Translations under genes and position numbers: made by a program | Notes under the pieces: generated by a model | Databases searched by the model: none | Seen by the model: the letters and a program-made list of their open reading frames with translations, nothing else | What the model was told of the DNA's origin: nothing | DNA from: an uncultured Saprospiraceae bacterium | GTDB taxonomy: Bacteria; Bacteroidota; Bacteroidia; Chitinophagales; Saprospiraceae | Length of the DNA stretch: 64,000 nucleotides | Direction of reading: 5' to 3' | NCBI GenBank assembly: GCA_937928575.1 | Contig: CALFWW010000118.1 | Coordinates: forward strand, 1-64,000 | In this document: in pieces, positions 44,441 through 54,972 of the stretch | Layout of the letters: every line of letters starts with the position of its first letter | How positions within the stretch are numbered: the stretch's first letter is position 1

Positions 44441-47400
44441 TTAAAATGTAGCTCTCACTTGAGCGCGACCGACGTGAATGACATCCGTAGCTCCAGTTTT
44501 GCGTCCTTCATAACTGATGCTGAGCTGAATATTTTTTGCAATTTTTTTGTCGAAGGTTAAATTCCAAAGATAATTTCGACCATTCTGAAGACCTTCCAGC
44601 ATCGCATATTCTACAGGTGTATTTTTTTGACCAACAAATTGAATGTCGACATAGGAAATTTTAAATCGAAAAGAAGTATTCGACTTTTGATTATAAGTGG
44701 TCTCAATATTGATATCATTGATGGTTGCAGTTTCACCATCCTCCATCAGCTCATTTGAACTTTTCTGGTATTTGTAATTCAAAATGCTTCGAATTTTTTT
44801 GGAGAAAAAGTAAGTGATTCTAGGTTCCAACTTTTGAAATTGAATTTTATAATCTCGATTGTCAAAAAATTCAGAGTCAGCGATTCTTGTTCCAGTACTG
44901 ACTTTACATTCCGCACTCAATTTCTTGTTCAAATTCAATCTACCTTTTACAAATTGCTCTTCATTGTTGATACTTTCAAATCCTGTTGTCAAAATCCTGC
45001 GATTTCTACTATCAAACATTCCCAGTTGAAAATCATATTTTGGATCCGCTCGATTGAAAAATAATGTATTTCTAATGACAGAAGAAGTAGTCACCAAAGA
45101 AGTATCCGCGATACTCAATTGAAACGGATTCCATGCCAAGACTTCATCTGATTCTAATGTTCTTCTATTGATTTGCAAAGTGGATTGGGAGGAAAATTTG
45201 CTCAATGATTTTTTAATTCCCTTTTCTTTATACCATACCGATCTTGGGTCTAATCGCAAACTTTGATTGAATTGAATATTGTTGGTGCGGATAAATTCAT
45301 TGGTGAAAATCGTGAAGCGAGATAAATTTGCCTGATCTTGAAAGACTGCAACTTCTACCTCATCTAATTGAACAGCACCGTCTTCATTGCGATCATTCCA
45401 AAAATAAATACCTTCACCATCTGGTACGGGTACATATTGGTACTCAATTTTAGGTTCTTGACCAGAGCCGATTTCGTAAACAGTACTCGATCGGACCACT
45501 CCTTTCAACAATTTCAAATGGTGTTCTAATCTTCCTAAATAAGTTTCTTCGGGCTTTTGTTCTGTCAAATTATCATTGATTATTTCTAACTGTCTAACAG
45601 TGAAATTCCATCTTAATCTTGAAGCTTTTTTCGTATTCCAAGTACCAAAGATATTGATATCATCAGAAGAAGTGCTTGCAGAAAATTTATCCACCAATGG
45701 ACCGTAATCATTTCGATGCGTATAATTGGCACCAAAAGAAAACTGTTTAGTCACCGGACTTTCCAGATACACTCTATACAAATCGTAGTTGAAACTCGTG
45801 AAATTTAAAGTATCGGTGGCGATGTCTGTTCTCGTATTTACTTCCTGCTCACCAAGGACGCCAAGTGTCCACCCATTTAATTTTTTAAACGATTTGGATA
45901 TGTCAATTTTGGGTCTGAAGAAAGACGTGCTTTCAATGTTGGTTTTTGTGGTAAGAAGGCTTCCATGGAGGTCTAGTTTATATCCATTTTTATTGATTCT
46001 TGATATTACACTATGCTTGAAGCCTTCATAATTATTTGCCCTCAAAAAAGTACCAAAAGCATATTGTAAGTCCCCAAATTTTAGTTTTTGCAGTTTCAGA
46101 CTTACACTTCCCAATTGCTCAGCGGCTCTTTCTATTTCTTTGTCTGAAGTAACGCCATTTTGCACTTTCGATAAATTCCAGTCACGGGTAAATTCAGTAG
46201 GTCGATAGGGGTTGACTCTGCTAAAATTTTCATCGACATATTCATAGTTTAATTTGGTTTCAAACAGCCATTTGTGACTCGTTTTACCAGTGGTATCTCT
46301 GACAGCTCCAAAAGATTTTTTATTCACCAAATTGGTATACATTGCGATCCCTTTGTTATTTTGAGAATTGACATCTGAAAATCGATTCGGGTCATTATTG
46401 CTGTAGGCGAACTCCGCGCCCACCGTTGTTTTTTTGGTCAAATCATAAGTTCCACCTACTGTAATCAATTGCTTCTTATTGGGGGCAATTAACTTTTTAA
46501 TGGGTTCGAAGTTTCCTTGTAACATACCATTTACATCGGGTCCGATCCATTGGTAAACCGGTCCATTTGCTTCAGAAGGCACTCGAATGTAATTGCCTTG
46601 CCCTTGATCAACTTGCAAAAAAGTAGCAGTATAAAGTGCACTATCCGGATTGGTGGAAAAGACCAAGATAGGGTAGATCAATCCAAACGAAGTCGTATCT
46701 ATTAATTTATATTTGACCCGAAATTCACTAAATTCATCCAAGGTGTCAATTCCAGAAATAAAGGCCTGATCGATGTCGTCTCCGATGTCAGCGAGCAGTT
46801 GTTTTTCCTCTACAGAAAGCTCTTGTGCACCACCCGAATTTTTACTGTCTTGTTCAGCATATACATTGAAATAGAAACTGCTTTTTTCTTGCTGATAATG
46901 CGTATTCACCGCATACATCGAACGCAAATAATTTTGATCGGCATATTCAAATTCGACAACAATCCGACTGTCTTTTGAGATCAACCGACGGGCTGTAAAA
47001 GTAATGTCTCCACGGTTGTAATCAACAATGTAATCCTGCTCGATTCCACGCGTCATTTTGACACCATCGATGTAAACTTTTTCAGTACCAGCCAGTACAA
47101 TAATGAACTGTTCGCCATCCGTTCCGACCAATTTATAAGGACCTTGATTTCCTTCAATAGTTGTCAAAATATTTCTCGAAAAACGACCTCTTGCAATGGC
47201 TACACTTGCTTTAGAATTTAGCGTTCCTTTATCGAATAATTCACTGGTATTTTCAAAAGTGGCACCTTGTAGTTTTTTATAATAATTGAGGAAATAACCA
47301 GTAGGTTTTTTGATTTCATAATCACCCGCAATTAGCTTACTATTTTTTCTTTTGAGTTGAATAAATATCTTGTCAAATTCTTGAAGTTGTTGTGTATTTC

Positions 47401-47977
47401 CTTCTGGTTGCAATGGAATATTATTGTCTGTGATTGCAGCCAATACTTCTACATCATCTCCTAAATTTCCAGCCATCTGTAAATTGAAACTAGAGTTCAA
47501 AACCAGATTTTGGTTATTTCCAAAAGATATGCCGCGCGCAAAACTTCCATTATAGTCCAGTCCTTTCAGATCTCCGAGGCTACCTGGTTCGGCGTATGGA
47601 TTGTAATCGTAACCAATGTAAGTACCATCATCCGCTTTTTTTATTTTGGTAGCATCCAGATGACTACGGGAAGCTGAGAGATCGTATGGCATGACCCGAT
47701 ATTGGATCGTTGCAGAATCATTGTTAGATAATAAACTTTCGGGATTGAGGAAATAGAGATAGTTGTTGGAAAAAGTAAATTGACTCTTATCTAGCTGTTT
47801 ATTTTCTTGATCATAAATTTCAATAGAGCTAGGAAGGATGGTCAGTGAATCCAAGAAAATTTGAGTGGCACCAATTTTCACTTTTGTGCTGCGCAAATTA
47901 CTCAACTGATCTATTTGGGCGATTAGTTGATGACAGGAAAAGAACAGCAATAATATGGTAAATAACTGCTTATACAT
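44441..47977 (-). CDS. Very large outer-membrane beta-barrel-like protein
   Basis: A 1178-residue protein. The signal peptide ends HQLIAQ. Residues ~25-110 form a short beta domain, then GISFGNNQNLVLNSSFNLQM, LAAITDNNIPLQPEGNTQQL and EFDKIFIQLKRKNSKLIAGD open a long run of amphipathic strands. The protein ends VGRAQVRATF, with a final Phe as in outer-membrane barrels. The layout resembles large Bacteroidota barrels of the SprA-like/uncharacterised type, but no specific family could be proven by eye. It may be a surface porin or secretion-associated barrel. Confidence 0.65.
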   Translation of the reverse strand: MYKQLFTILLLFFSCHQLIAQIDQLSNLRSTKVKIGATQIFLDSLTILPSSIEIYDQENKQLDKSQFTFSNNYLYFLNPESLLSNNDSATIQYRVMPYDLSASRSHLDATKIKKADDGTYIGYDYNPYAEPGSLGDLKGLDYNGSFARGISFGNNQNLVLNSSFNLQMAGNLGDDVEVLAAITDNNIPLQPEGNTQQLQEFDKIFIQLKRKNSKLIAGDYEIKKPTGYFLNYYKKLQGATFENTSELFDKGTLNSKASVAIARGRFSRNILTTIEGNQGPYKLVGTDGEQFIIVLAGTEKVYIDGVKMTRGIEQDYIVDYNRGDITFTARRLISKDSRIVVEFEYADQNYLRSMYAVNTHYQQEKSSFYFNVYAEQDSKNSGGAQELSVEEKQLLADIGDDIDQAFISGIDTLDEFSEFRVKYKLIDTTSFGLIYPILVFSTNPDSALYTATFLQVDQGQGNYIRVPSEANGPVYQWIGPDVNGMLQGNFEPIKKLIAPNKKQLITVGGTYDLTKKTTVGAEFAYSNNDPNRFSDVNSQNNKGIAMYTNLVNKKSFGAVRDTTGKTSHKWLFETKLNYEYVDENFSRVNPYRPTEFTRDWNLSKVQNGVTSDKEIERAAEQLGSVSLKLQKLKFGDLQYAFGTFLRANNYEGFKHSVISRINKNGYKLDLHGSLLTTKTNIESTSFFRPKIDISKSFKKLNGWTLGVLGEQEVNTRTDIATDTLNFTSFNYDLYRVYLESPVTKQFSFGANYTHRNDYGPLVDKFSASTSSDDINIFGTWNTKKASRLRWNFTVRQLEIINDNLTEQKPEETYLGRLEHHLKLLKGVVRSSTVYEIGSGQEPKIEYQYVPVPDGEGIYFWNDRNEDGAVQLDEVEVAVFQDQANLSRFTIFTNEFIRTNNIQFNQSLRLDPRSVWYKEKGIKKSLSKFSSQSTLQINRRTLESDEVLAWNPFQLSIADTSLVTTSSVIRNTLFFNRADPKYDFQLGMFDSRNRRILTTGFESINNEEQFVKGRLNLNKKLSAECKVSTGTRIADSEFFDNRDYKIQFQKLEPRITYFFSKKIRSILNYKYQKSSNELMEDGETATINDINIETTYNQKSNTSFRFKISYVDIQFVGQKNTPVEYAMLEGLQNGRNYLWNLTFDKKIAKNIQLSISYEGRKTGATDVIHVGRAQVRATF

Positions 47978-48107
47978 TGAAATTTGAATAACAACAGCAA
48001 TTATAACGGAAAAAAGGTGGCTTTGGGTACATTTCTGGTAACGTTCCGCGGACTTTACCGCTAGTTCTTTGATTTATTGTGTGGACCTGCATGTAGAAAC
48101 GAAAAAA

Positions 48108-48135
48108 AGCGGGAGCGACACTTGTCACTCCCGCT
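48108..48135 (-). terminator. Rho-independent terminator of the Ig-repeat gene
   Basis: AGCGGGAGCGACA (48108-48120) and TGTCACTCCCGCT (48123-48135) pair with one wobble; the minus strand continues TTTTTTTC. Confidence 0.85.
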
Positions 48136-48152
48136 TCGTTTCATATGGACCA

Positions 48153-51100
48153 TTAGAAGTTATGGTTCTTGGTTACCAACGTAGTTCCTGAGGAATTAGT
48201 CGCTTCAATTCTTATGGAATTTGTCCCGTCAATAATATCAAATTTATGGGTCAAAGTACCTTTTGAAGAATCGAAAGAGAAATTACTCACATTTTGACCA
48301 TTAATTCTCAACTTTATTTGACTCTTCTTATTGACTAATTTTATGGTAGCGAGCAATGTACTTTGCAAAGGACCTGGATTAAACGGATCCGATGTTGGTT
48401 GTCCAATCGAGTTGATAGTAACAACTGGCTTTTTGATATTTGGAATGCTAGTCGAAGCATATTTTATGTTCAAGCTTTTTTCAGCTTTACCTACTTCATT
48501 AGTAGCAACAATAGTGATGTTATTATTCCCTTCTTTTAGGGTCATACTTGCTGTCAACATTTTGGTTGAAGGAGCATAACTAAATGCGCTAAAACTTTTT
48601 CCGTTTATCATCAACCTGATATTGCTCTTGGATTTTACATGTTCCACTTTTGCTTGTAAACTAATCTTCGATTTTTTGACAGTACTTATTTTTGGGGAAA
48701 TAATGGTAATGATTGGTTTTAGTGCACGGTATGTTACAATAGAAGTTGCTTCATCCGAACCAGCAGTATTAGTACCTTTCACTTTAATCGTATTTTTACC
48801 TGACTTTAGTGTTAATGTTGCAGTTACATTTCCGCGACTAAAGTTGAAAGAAGAAACATTTTTCCCATTCAGCATCACCCTCACATCACTTTTTTTAGTA
48901 ATATTTTTGACAATAGATTTTAAGTTGACTATCTGTTTGTCAGTTGTAGAATTGGTTTTTGGAGCTGTAATTATAACATCAGGTTTACTTACCGTATTTA
49001 GTGTGACTTTTACTTGATCCGAATCTGAGCCACCATCATTTGTAGCAACTACCTTAATGGTGTTGCTGCCAGATTTTAAGGTGATATTTGCAGACAATTC
49101 TCTGGTCAATCTATTGTAACTGAAATTTGAAATATTATTTCCATTCAAAGTCAACTTGATCTCCTCTTTTCCTGCTACTTCTTTTACTTTCGCCTTTACA
49201 GTTGCATTCTTATCAGAGGTTGTAGTATTGTTGTTAGGAGTTGTAATATCTACATCTGGTTTTTTGGTAATGTTACCTACATCACTTATGCGACGAATTC
49301 TAACATTATCCGACGTAGTACCGTATCTGTTTTGTCCAGTTATCTTTACTGTATTTCTACCTGCATTCAATGGTACCGTCGCCATTACAATCTGGCTTGA
49401 AGTATTATAAGTAAAACTGAAAGGAGTTCCATTTAAAGTGAATCCAATATCACTTTTGCTAGCTACTTTTCTTACAAATGCTTTTATCGTTGCAGTAGTT
49501 TCAGAGGTCGTTGAACTTGAAGAATTGGGTCTTGTAATTTCAACTTCAGGTTTTAATCCTGAATTATCAGGTTCTTGCTCTTCTTCAATTTCTTCCGTTA
49601 TATAAATTACCGTCGTTTGATCAGCTGCTTTTCCTCGATCATTCTTTACTTTAATTTCAATGGTATTGCTTCCTTCTTTCAAATAAACGGTTGCTTCTAC
49701 TTTTTCTCTTGAAGTATTAAAACTAAAGTCATTGGTTGCACGTCCATTGACGATGAAGTCAATATCAGATTTGCTGTCGACATAGGTGGTGATCGCACTG
49801 ACATTTACTCTGCTACCAGACGTCTCGTAAGGATTGGCACTTGGCGATTTAATGTTGACAGTAGGGTTGTTGATATCTTGGTATCCTAAAATAATCGTCC
49901 GATCATCTTGATCTTGTCCTGCTGAATTTCTTGCGATAATTTTGACTGTATTTCTACCTTTTGTCAAATTAATTTGCGCGTCCAACCGACCCGTTCTTGT
50001 ATTGTAATCAAAACGCTTTTGGTAACCATTGACGAAAAATTCGATATCCGATTTACGCTCAATATGTTCTATTGTAGCTTTTACATCAAAAGTAGGGTCA
50101 CTTGTTTGATAGTCATCATAGCTCGGGCGTGTGATTTTTACATCAGGTCTGTAAGTAACTACTGGTGGAGGCGGTGGTGCCGTTATTTCATCACAGAAAA
50201 TAACAACAGTCTCACGATCAGTTCCAGCTTCATTTCTGGCAAAAATATCTACCACATTTTTACCTGGTCTTAACGGGAAATCGGCTGAAAAACTTTCACC
50301 TCTAAAATCATAAGCAGTTGGTCTTCCATTTACTTTAAAATCGATGTCGGCTGCATTTCTTACATACTTGATTGTCGCATGTACGTCGCCATCACAATTA
50401 ATCGAAGTATATGGTGATCTATTTGGTTTAGTGACATCAATAATTGGTTCTTGGATTTTCTTTTGACGTGGGGTCAAGATCCATCTCAAATCCAGATTGG
50501 TATAATGATGTAGGTCATTGTTTTCAGAAACAGTATTATCATTGTTCCAAAGTTGACCGTCTAAATTATCATTTCTGGGAATGGTAACTTTATGCCCAAC
50601 ACCGATAGAAAATCTTTTCGTCAAATTATATTCTAAATCAAAACCTACACCTGGCATAAGACCAAGTTTGCCCCTATTTTTAAAATCGTGCGCATTGGTC
50701 TCATAGACACCATCCAGAATATTATTCTTAAGTTGGGTACGTATTGTTGATTTTTTAGCCTCTGTATCAATTTCAGTATATGGATAATTTCCAGCACTGT
50801 TTTGTTGATCTGTTTTCACTTTATACCAATCCAAACCAATTCCACCATACAGCGATAAGTCAAAACGAGTACGTTCGCGAAGTCGATTGAAATGGAGTAC
50901 CCCCTCAGCGCCAAGTTCAGCCATTCTGGTGTGATGATTGGCGAAGACAAAACCAGACTCCCCACTTTCTGTCGTATAATCTAATTTGCCTGTTCCATTT
51001 AAAGCATCATTATTGTCGATACCATAAGATCTTTCGAAATCGAGCCCATAACTTTCATCATATAAAAGTCTACCTCTTACATCAAAAGCAAAAGGAGCAC

Positions 51101-51320
51101 CTGGTTGGTAGTAAAGATTTTTTGCCAGTGTCATTCCAACTCCCCATCCGTCGTAGACATTTTTTACATCACTTGATAGGTACGAAAAACCCGTATTGAG
51201 TCCTAGTGTATAATAGCCTTGTTTCCGCTCACTTGTTGATCTGATTTCCTGTGCGATTAAATTCGAAGTCGAAAAAAGCACCACTGAAAGGATCCATAAA
51301 TTTCTGATTATCTTTTTCAT
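48153..51320 (-). CDS. Outer-membrane barrel fused to eight Ig-like repeats
   Basis: The start at 51320 (MKKIIRNLWILSVVLFSTSN, SP ending LIAQ) is preferred; a longer frame from 51392 adds 24 charged residues before the signal peptide. Residues ~25-275 resemble an outer-membrane barrel with strands such as YYTLGLNTGFSYLSSDVK, ending LDLRWILTPRQKK. Then eight repeats of ~85-95 residues follow. Each begins PxVxIxxP and contains a SDIxFxVNGxxxxxF-like core and an LKxGxNTIxIxAxNxxG end. They look like bacterial Ig-like adhesion repeats. The protein ends NHNF. It probably displays adhesin-like domains from a barrel anchor. Confidence 0.78.
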   Translation of the reverse strand: MKKIIRNLWILSVVLFSTSNLIAQEIRSTSERKQGYYTLGLNTGFSYLSSDVKNVYDGWGVGMTLAKNLYYQPGAPFAFDVRGRLLYDESYGLDFERSYGIDNNDALNGTGKLDYTTESGESGFVFANHHTRMAELGAEGVLHFNRLRERTRFDLSLYGGIGLDWYKVKTDQQNSAGNYPYTEIDTEAKKSTIRTQLKNNILDGVYETNAHDFKNRGKLGLMPGVGFDLEYNLTKRFSIGVGHKVTIPRNDNLDGQLWNNDNTVSENNDLHHYTNLDLRWILTPRQKKIQEPIIDVTKPNRSPYTSINCDGDVHATIKYVRNAADIDFKVNGRPTAYDFRGESFSADFPLRPGKNVVDIFARNEAGTDRETVVIFCDEITAPPPPPVVTYRPDVKITRPSYDDYQTSDPTFDVKATIEHIERKSDIEFFVNGYQKRFDYNTRTGRLDAQINLTKGRNTVKIIARNSAGQDQDDRTIILGYQDINNPTVNIKSPSANPYETSGSRVNVSAITTYVDSKSDIDFIVNGRATNDFSFNTSREKVEATVYLKEGSNTIEIKVKNDRGKAADQTTVIYITEEIEEEQEPDNSGLKPEVEITRPNSSSSTTSETTATIKAFVRKVASKSDIGFTLNGTPFSFTYNTSSQIVMATVPLNAGRNTVKITGQNRYGTTSDNVRIRRISDVGNITKKPDVDITTPNNNTTTSDKNATVKAKVKEVAGKEEIKLTLNGNNISNFSYNRLTRELSANITLKSGSNTIKVVATNDGGSDSDQVKVTLNTVSKPDVIITAPKTNSTTDKQIVNLKSIVKNITKKSDVRVMLNGKNVSSFNFSRGNVTATLTLKSGKNTIKVKGTNTAGSDEATSIVTYRALKPIITIISPKISTVKKSKISLQAKVEHVKSKSNIRLMINGKSFSAFSYAPSTKMLTASMTLKEGNNNITIVATNEVGKAEKSLNIKYASTSIPNIKKPVVTINSIGQPTSDPFNPGPLQSTLLATIKLVNKKSQIKLRINGQNVSNFSFDSSKGTLTHKFDIIDGTNSIRIEATNSSGTTLVTKNHNF

Positions 51321-51960
51321 AGCAAACTCTTTTTTTTGTTTAAAAATTGATTCCAAAAAGGTGCTCGATACTTTTTGAATTTTTCGTTGCAATTTATTTT
51401 ATAGCGCTATTACTACTAAAACGAATTGTTTTCATCAATGTAACCACAAATTAGACCAATGCAAACTATATGATTTTCAATATGTTAAGGGATAAAATAC
51501 AATTACTAAGGTCGAATTATGAAAATGTATAATTTAATAAGTGTTAAAATTATATAATATAAATTATTGATTGTCAATTTAATATGAATTTTAAATATTA
51601 TAATAAAAGATTGTTCATTAATAAGTTAAAGTATTTACTAATATGTTAAAAAGTAATACCTTTGTGTTCAGGTTTAACGATACTTTAATGGCCTTTTTTC
51701 ATTTCGTTAATTGGAAACGAGAAAAAGTAAAGGGTTTAACTTTAGGGTATATTCTAGTATTTATTGATTGAAAAAGTGCTTTTACAGGTCCAATCCGTTA
51801 TATTTACTATATATTCCCCATGAGCCTTTTTAAGTGAGTTTGACCTGAACATATCCATCCCCTAGAAGATCGTTTATTTGTTGCTTTTCAATTAAATTTT
51901 TAATTGACAACAGAGCTTTAGTTTTGAACAAATTATAAACACAAGTTTAATGTCGCTCCC
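51321..51960 (+). other. Long intergenic region between divergent genes
   Basis: About 640 bases with no convincing gene. It holds the TACCTTTG element at 51657-51664, a perfect -7 consensus that would give the peroxidase gene a leader of ~290 bases. The first ~70 bases are the longer possible start of the barrel gene. Otherwise only AT-rich spacer is seen. Confidence 0.5.
51657..51664 (+). promoter_or_regulatory. -7 promoter element of the peroxidase gene (TACCTTTG)
   Basis: TACCTTTG matches TAnnTTTG exactly. A -33 TTG at the usual distance was not found. The predicted leader is about 290 bases. Confidence 0.45.
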
Positions 51961-54873
51961 ATGAACGCGAAAACAAAAACAAATTTATTTATTGTTGTAT
52001 TAGGTCTTTTGATATTGCCTTTCGTTATGAATGCTCAAAGTTCGTATAGGTCAATTGATGGGACTTATAATAATGTGAGTGTTCCTCAATTAGGAGCAAC
52101 TCATTCTCCATTGCGACAATTTACAACGTCAGGATTCATGGACGGCATTTCTGATCCTAGTCTTCCAAACAATCCTAATCCAAGAACAATAAGTAATAAC
52201 ATCTTTGCTCAAAGTGGATTGGTCAACGATCCATTGCAGTTGAGTGATTTCACTTGGGTTTTTGGTCAGTTTCTAGATCATGATATCACATTGGTAGGAG
52301 ATAATCATGGGGAACCATTGTTTATAAATGTTCCAAGTGGAGATCAATGGTTTGATCCGTTTTTTCAAGGAACTGCAATTATCCCATTGTTTAGATCTGC
52401 AACTCATCCAGGATCGGGATCCTCTCAAAGTAATCCAAGACTTTATAGTAATGAAATTACGCATTGGATTGATGGTTCAAATGTTTATGGTTCTGATAGC
52501 CAACGTGGATACTGGCTTCGTACATTGAGTGATGGGAAAATGAAAACATCTGCAGGAAATTTACTGCCTTACAATACAATCACAGGAGAGATAAATGATC
52601 CTATTGATCCTAATGCACCAGCGATGGATAACGCAGTAGGAATTGAACAATATTTATTTGTTGCAGGAGATGCAAGAGCAAATGAAAATATATTGTTGAT
52701 TGCAATGCACACCTTGTTCGTTAGAGAGCACAATCGTATTTGCGATGAAATAAACTCACTTACGCCAGGACTACCAGACGAAATTGTTTATCAAACGGCC
52801 CGTAAGAAAGTAGGAGCTATTCTACAATCAATTGTCTTTAATGAGTGGTTGCCTGCGATGGGGATTCATTTACCTTATTACTCTGGGTATGATCCAACGG
52901 TAGATCCTTCTATCACCAATGTTTTTTCTGCAGCAGCTTTTCGTATGGGGCACACCCTGTTGAATAGTAATATCATGCGTGTTGGAAATGATGGTAATGT
53001 AATTCCGGAAGGCAATGTTACACTGCAAGAAGCTTTTTTCAGACCTTCACTAATTCAGGAAGGTGGCATCTCACCATTATTTAAAGGAATGGGAGTTCAA
53101 GTAGAACAAAACTTAGATGGTAAAATTGTAGATGATGTAAGAAACTTTTTATTTGGACCTCCGGGAGCTGGTGGTTTAGATTTAGCAGCCATAAATATCC
53201 AAAGAGGAAGAGAGCGAGGATTATCTGATTTTAATACCATTAGAGAAGATTTTTTCTTAGCGCGCTACAATAGTTTTTCTGATGTAAACTCAGATCCAAA
53301 TGTACTGTATGCCCTTCAAGATTTATATGCAACAGTAGATGATATTGACCCATGGGTTGGTATGTTGGTCGAGGAGCATATGCCTGGTGCATTGGTCGGT
53401 GAAACGATCATGGAAATTATAACAAGACAATTTCAATCTTTGAGAGATGGAGATCGTTTTTACTTTGAAGATGATCCATTGTTTACAACTCAAGATATAG
53501 CAGAGATTAAAAACACCTCTCTTGGTGATATCATCAAAAGGAATACAGACATTGCTTTGATGCAAGACAATGTTTTTGAAGCAATGCCTCATGATCAGAT
53601 TTGTCCTGCCCCTGCACCTTATGCTGATTTGTTAGTTCAAATTAATACAGAAGATGGTGAAAACATTAATGGTGCTCTAGTTACCGTGAGTAACAATGGC
53701 ACTGATCTTAATTCTATTTCAACACTAACAAACGGGCTTTCAACTTTCGATAATTTGGAAACTTGTCTGTCTTATGAAATTGCCGCCGCAAAGAATGATA
53801 ATCATGTCAACGGAGTGACTGCATTAGATTTAGCATTGATCCAAAGACATATTCTTCAAATCGTGCCTTTAAATTCTCCCTATAAAATAATTGCTGCGGA
53901 TGCGAATAATTCGGGGACGATTACTACCATCGATTTAGTTGAAATTCAGCAATTGATTTTGGGTATCAATTCTGAATATCAAAACAATACTTCTTGGAAA
54001 TTTGTTGAATCAGACTATACTTTCAATAATCCAACGAATCCATTTTTAGATAATTATGATAACTTAATGGAGATTGATTTTCTGACCAACAACACCAATG
54101 TCAACTATACTGGAATTAAGATTGGTGATGTCAATGGAAGTGTAAATGGTGAAGGAATGGGAGTAGGAAGCGTCACCAGAAGTGATCAGCAGATTGTATT
54201 GTCAACTCAAGATCAAAAATTTGAGAAAGGTGCAACAGTTGAAGTGCCAATTACGGCAGCTAATTTAAATGAGTTGATTGGATATCAGTTTTCATTGAAT
54301 TACGGAACTGCGTTGACTTTAAATCAGATTATACCTGGAGAGATCGATGGACTTACTGCCAATAATTTTGCACATTTTGATAACGCTAGAATTATTACTT
54401 CGACTTGGTATGGAGATATTGCTAAGGAAAAAGAGCAGGTTTTATTTACACTAATTTTTGATGCCAATGAAGCAGGAAATGTAAGTGAGTTGTTGCAAAT
54501 TTCATCTGATATCACAACAGCTGCTGCGTACAATAATAAATACGACCAATTGGATGTTCAACTATCATTTGAGGCTGAAACTACAGCGTTGACTTATGAT
54601 AATATCCAATTGAATCAGAATACACCTAATCCTTTCATCAACCAAACAACAATAGGGTTTGTACTTCCAGAACCAGGGCAAGCAAGCCTTTCTATATATG
54701 ATGTCAATGGGAAAGTGATTAAAGCAATAAACGATAACTATACAGAAGGCTATCATGAAGTACTACTAGATAGAAAAGACTTCAACGCAAGTGGATTGTT
54801 GTATTATACACTAAGTTCAGAATTTGGAACAACCACTCGTAAAATGATCCTTATTGATAAGACTATTCCATAA
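51961..54873 (+). CDS. Secreted animal-type heme peroxidase with dockerin-like, cohesin-like and T9SS domains
   Basis: A 970-residue protein. The signal peptide ends VMNAQS. The An_peroxidase domain covers ~30-540, with distal His107 in FGQFLDHDITL, WIDGSNVYGS, LFVREHNRICDEI and the proximal His331 in FRMGHTLLNSN. Residues ~610-730 carry a dockerin-type pair (NGVTALDLALIQRHILQI, ADANNSGTITTIDLVEIQ and IKIGDVNG). A cohesin-like domain at ~745-870 and a T9SS sorting domain (NTPNPFINQTT to end, ~880-970) follow. This tail is closely similar in order and sequence to that of the HYR-repeat protein at 240-5216. The enzyme probably oxidises halides or phenols using peroxide outside the cell. Confidence 0.93.
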   Translation: MNAKTKTNLFIVVLGLLILPFVMNAQSSYRSIDGTYNNVSVPQLGATHSPLRQFTTSGFMDGISDPSLPNNPNPRTISNNIFAQSGLVNDPLQLSDFTWVFGQFLDHDITLVGDNHGEPLFINVPSGDQWFDPFFQGTAIIPLFRSATHPGSGSSQSNPRLYSNEITHWIDGSNVYGSDSQRGYWLRTLSDGKMKTSAGNLLPYNTITGEINDPIDPNAPAMDNAVGIEQYLFVAGDARANENILLIAMHTLFVREHNRICDEINSLTPGLPDEIVYQTARKKVGAILQSIVFNEWLPAMGIHLPYYSGYDPTVDPSITNVFSAAAFRMGHTLLNSNIMRVGNDGNVIPEGNVTLQEAFFRPSLIQEGGISPLFKGMGVQVEQNLDGKIVDDVRNFLFGPPGAGGLDLAAINIQRGRERGLSDFNTIREDFFLARYNSFSDVNSDPNVLYALQDLYATVDDIDPWVGMLVEEHMPGALVGETIMEIITRQFQSLRDGDRFYFEDDPLFTTQDIAEIKNTSLGDIIKRNTDIALMQDNVFEAMPHDQICPAPAPYADLLVQINTEDGENINGALVTVSNNGTDLNSISTLTNGLSTFDNLETCLSYEIAAAKNDNHVNGVTALDLALIQRHILQIVPLNSPYKIIAADANNSGTITTIDLVEIQQLILGINSEYQNNTSWKFVESDYTFNNPTNPFLDNYDNLMEIDFLTNNTNVNYTGIKIGDVNGSVNGEGMGVGSVTRSDQQIVLSTQDQKFEKGATVEVPITAANLNELIGYQFSLNYGTALTLNQIIPGEIDGLTANNFAHFDNARIITSTWYGDIAKEKEQVLFTLIFDANEAGNVSELLQISSDITTAAAYNNKYDQLDVQLSFEAETTALTYDNIQLNQNTPNPFINQTTIGFVLPEPGQASLSIYDVNGKVIKAINDNYTEGYHEVLLDRKDFNASGLLYYTLSSEFGTTTRKMILIDKTIP

Positions 54874-54892
54874 TAGTATTGTAATTATAAGC

Positions 54893-54927
54893 AAAGGACC
54901 ATTCAATTCATTTTGAGTGGTCCTTTT
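54893..54927 (+). terminator. Rho-independent terminator of the peroxidase gene
   Basis: AAAGGACCATTCA (54893-54905) pairs with TGAGTGGTCCTTT (54914-54926), then TTT. Confidence 0.85.
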
Positions 54928-54972
54928 TTATTGGAAAGCTATCGTTCTTAAATAATTCGTCCAAGCTCCAAA

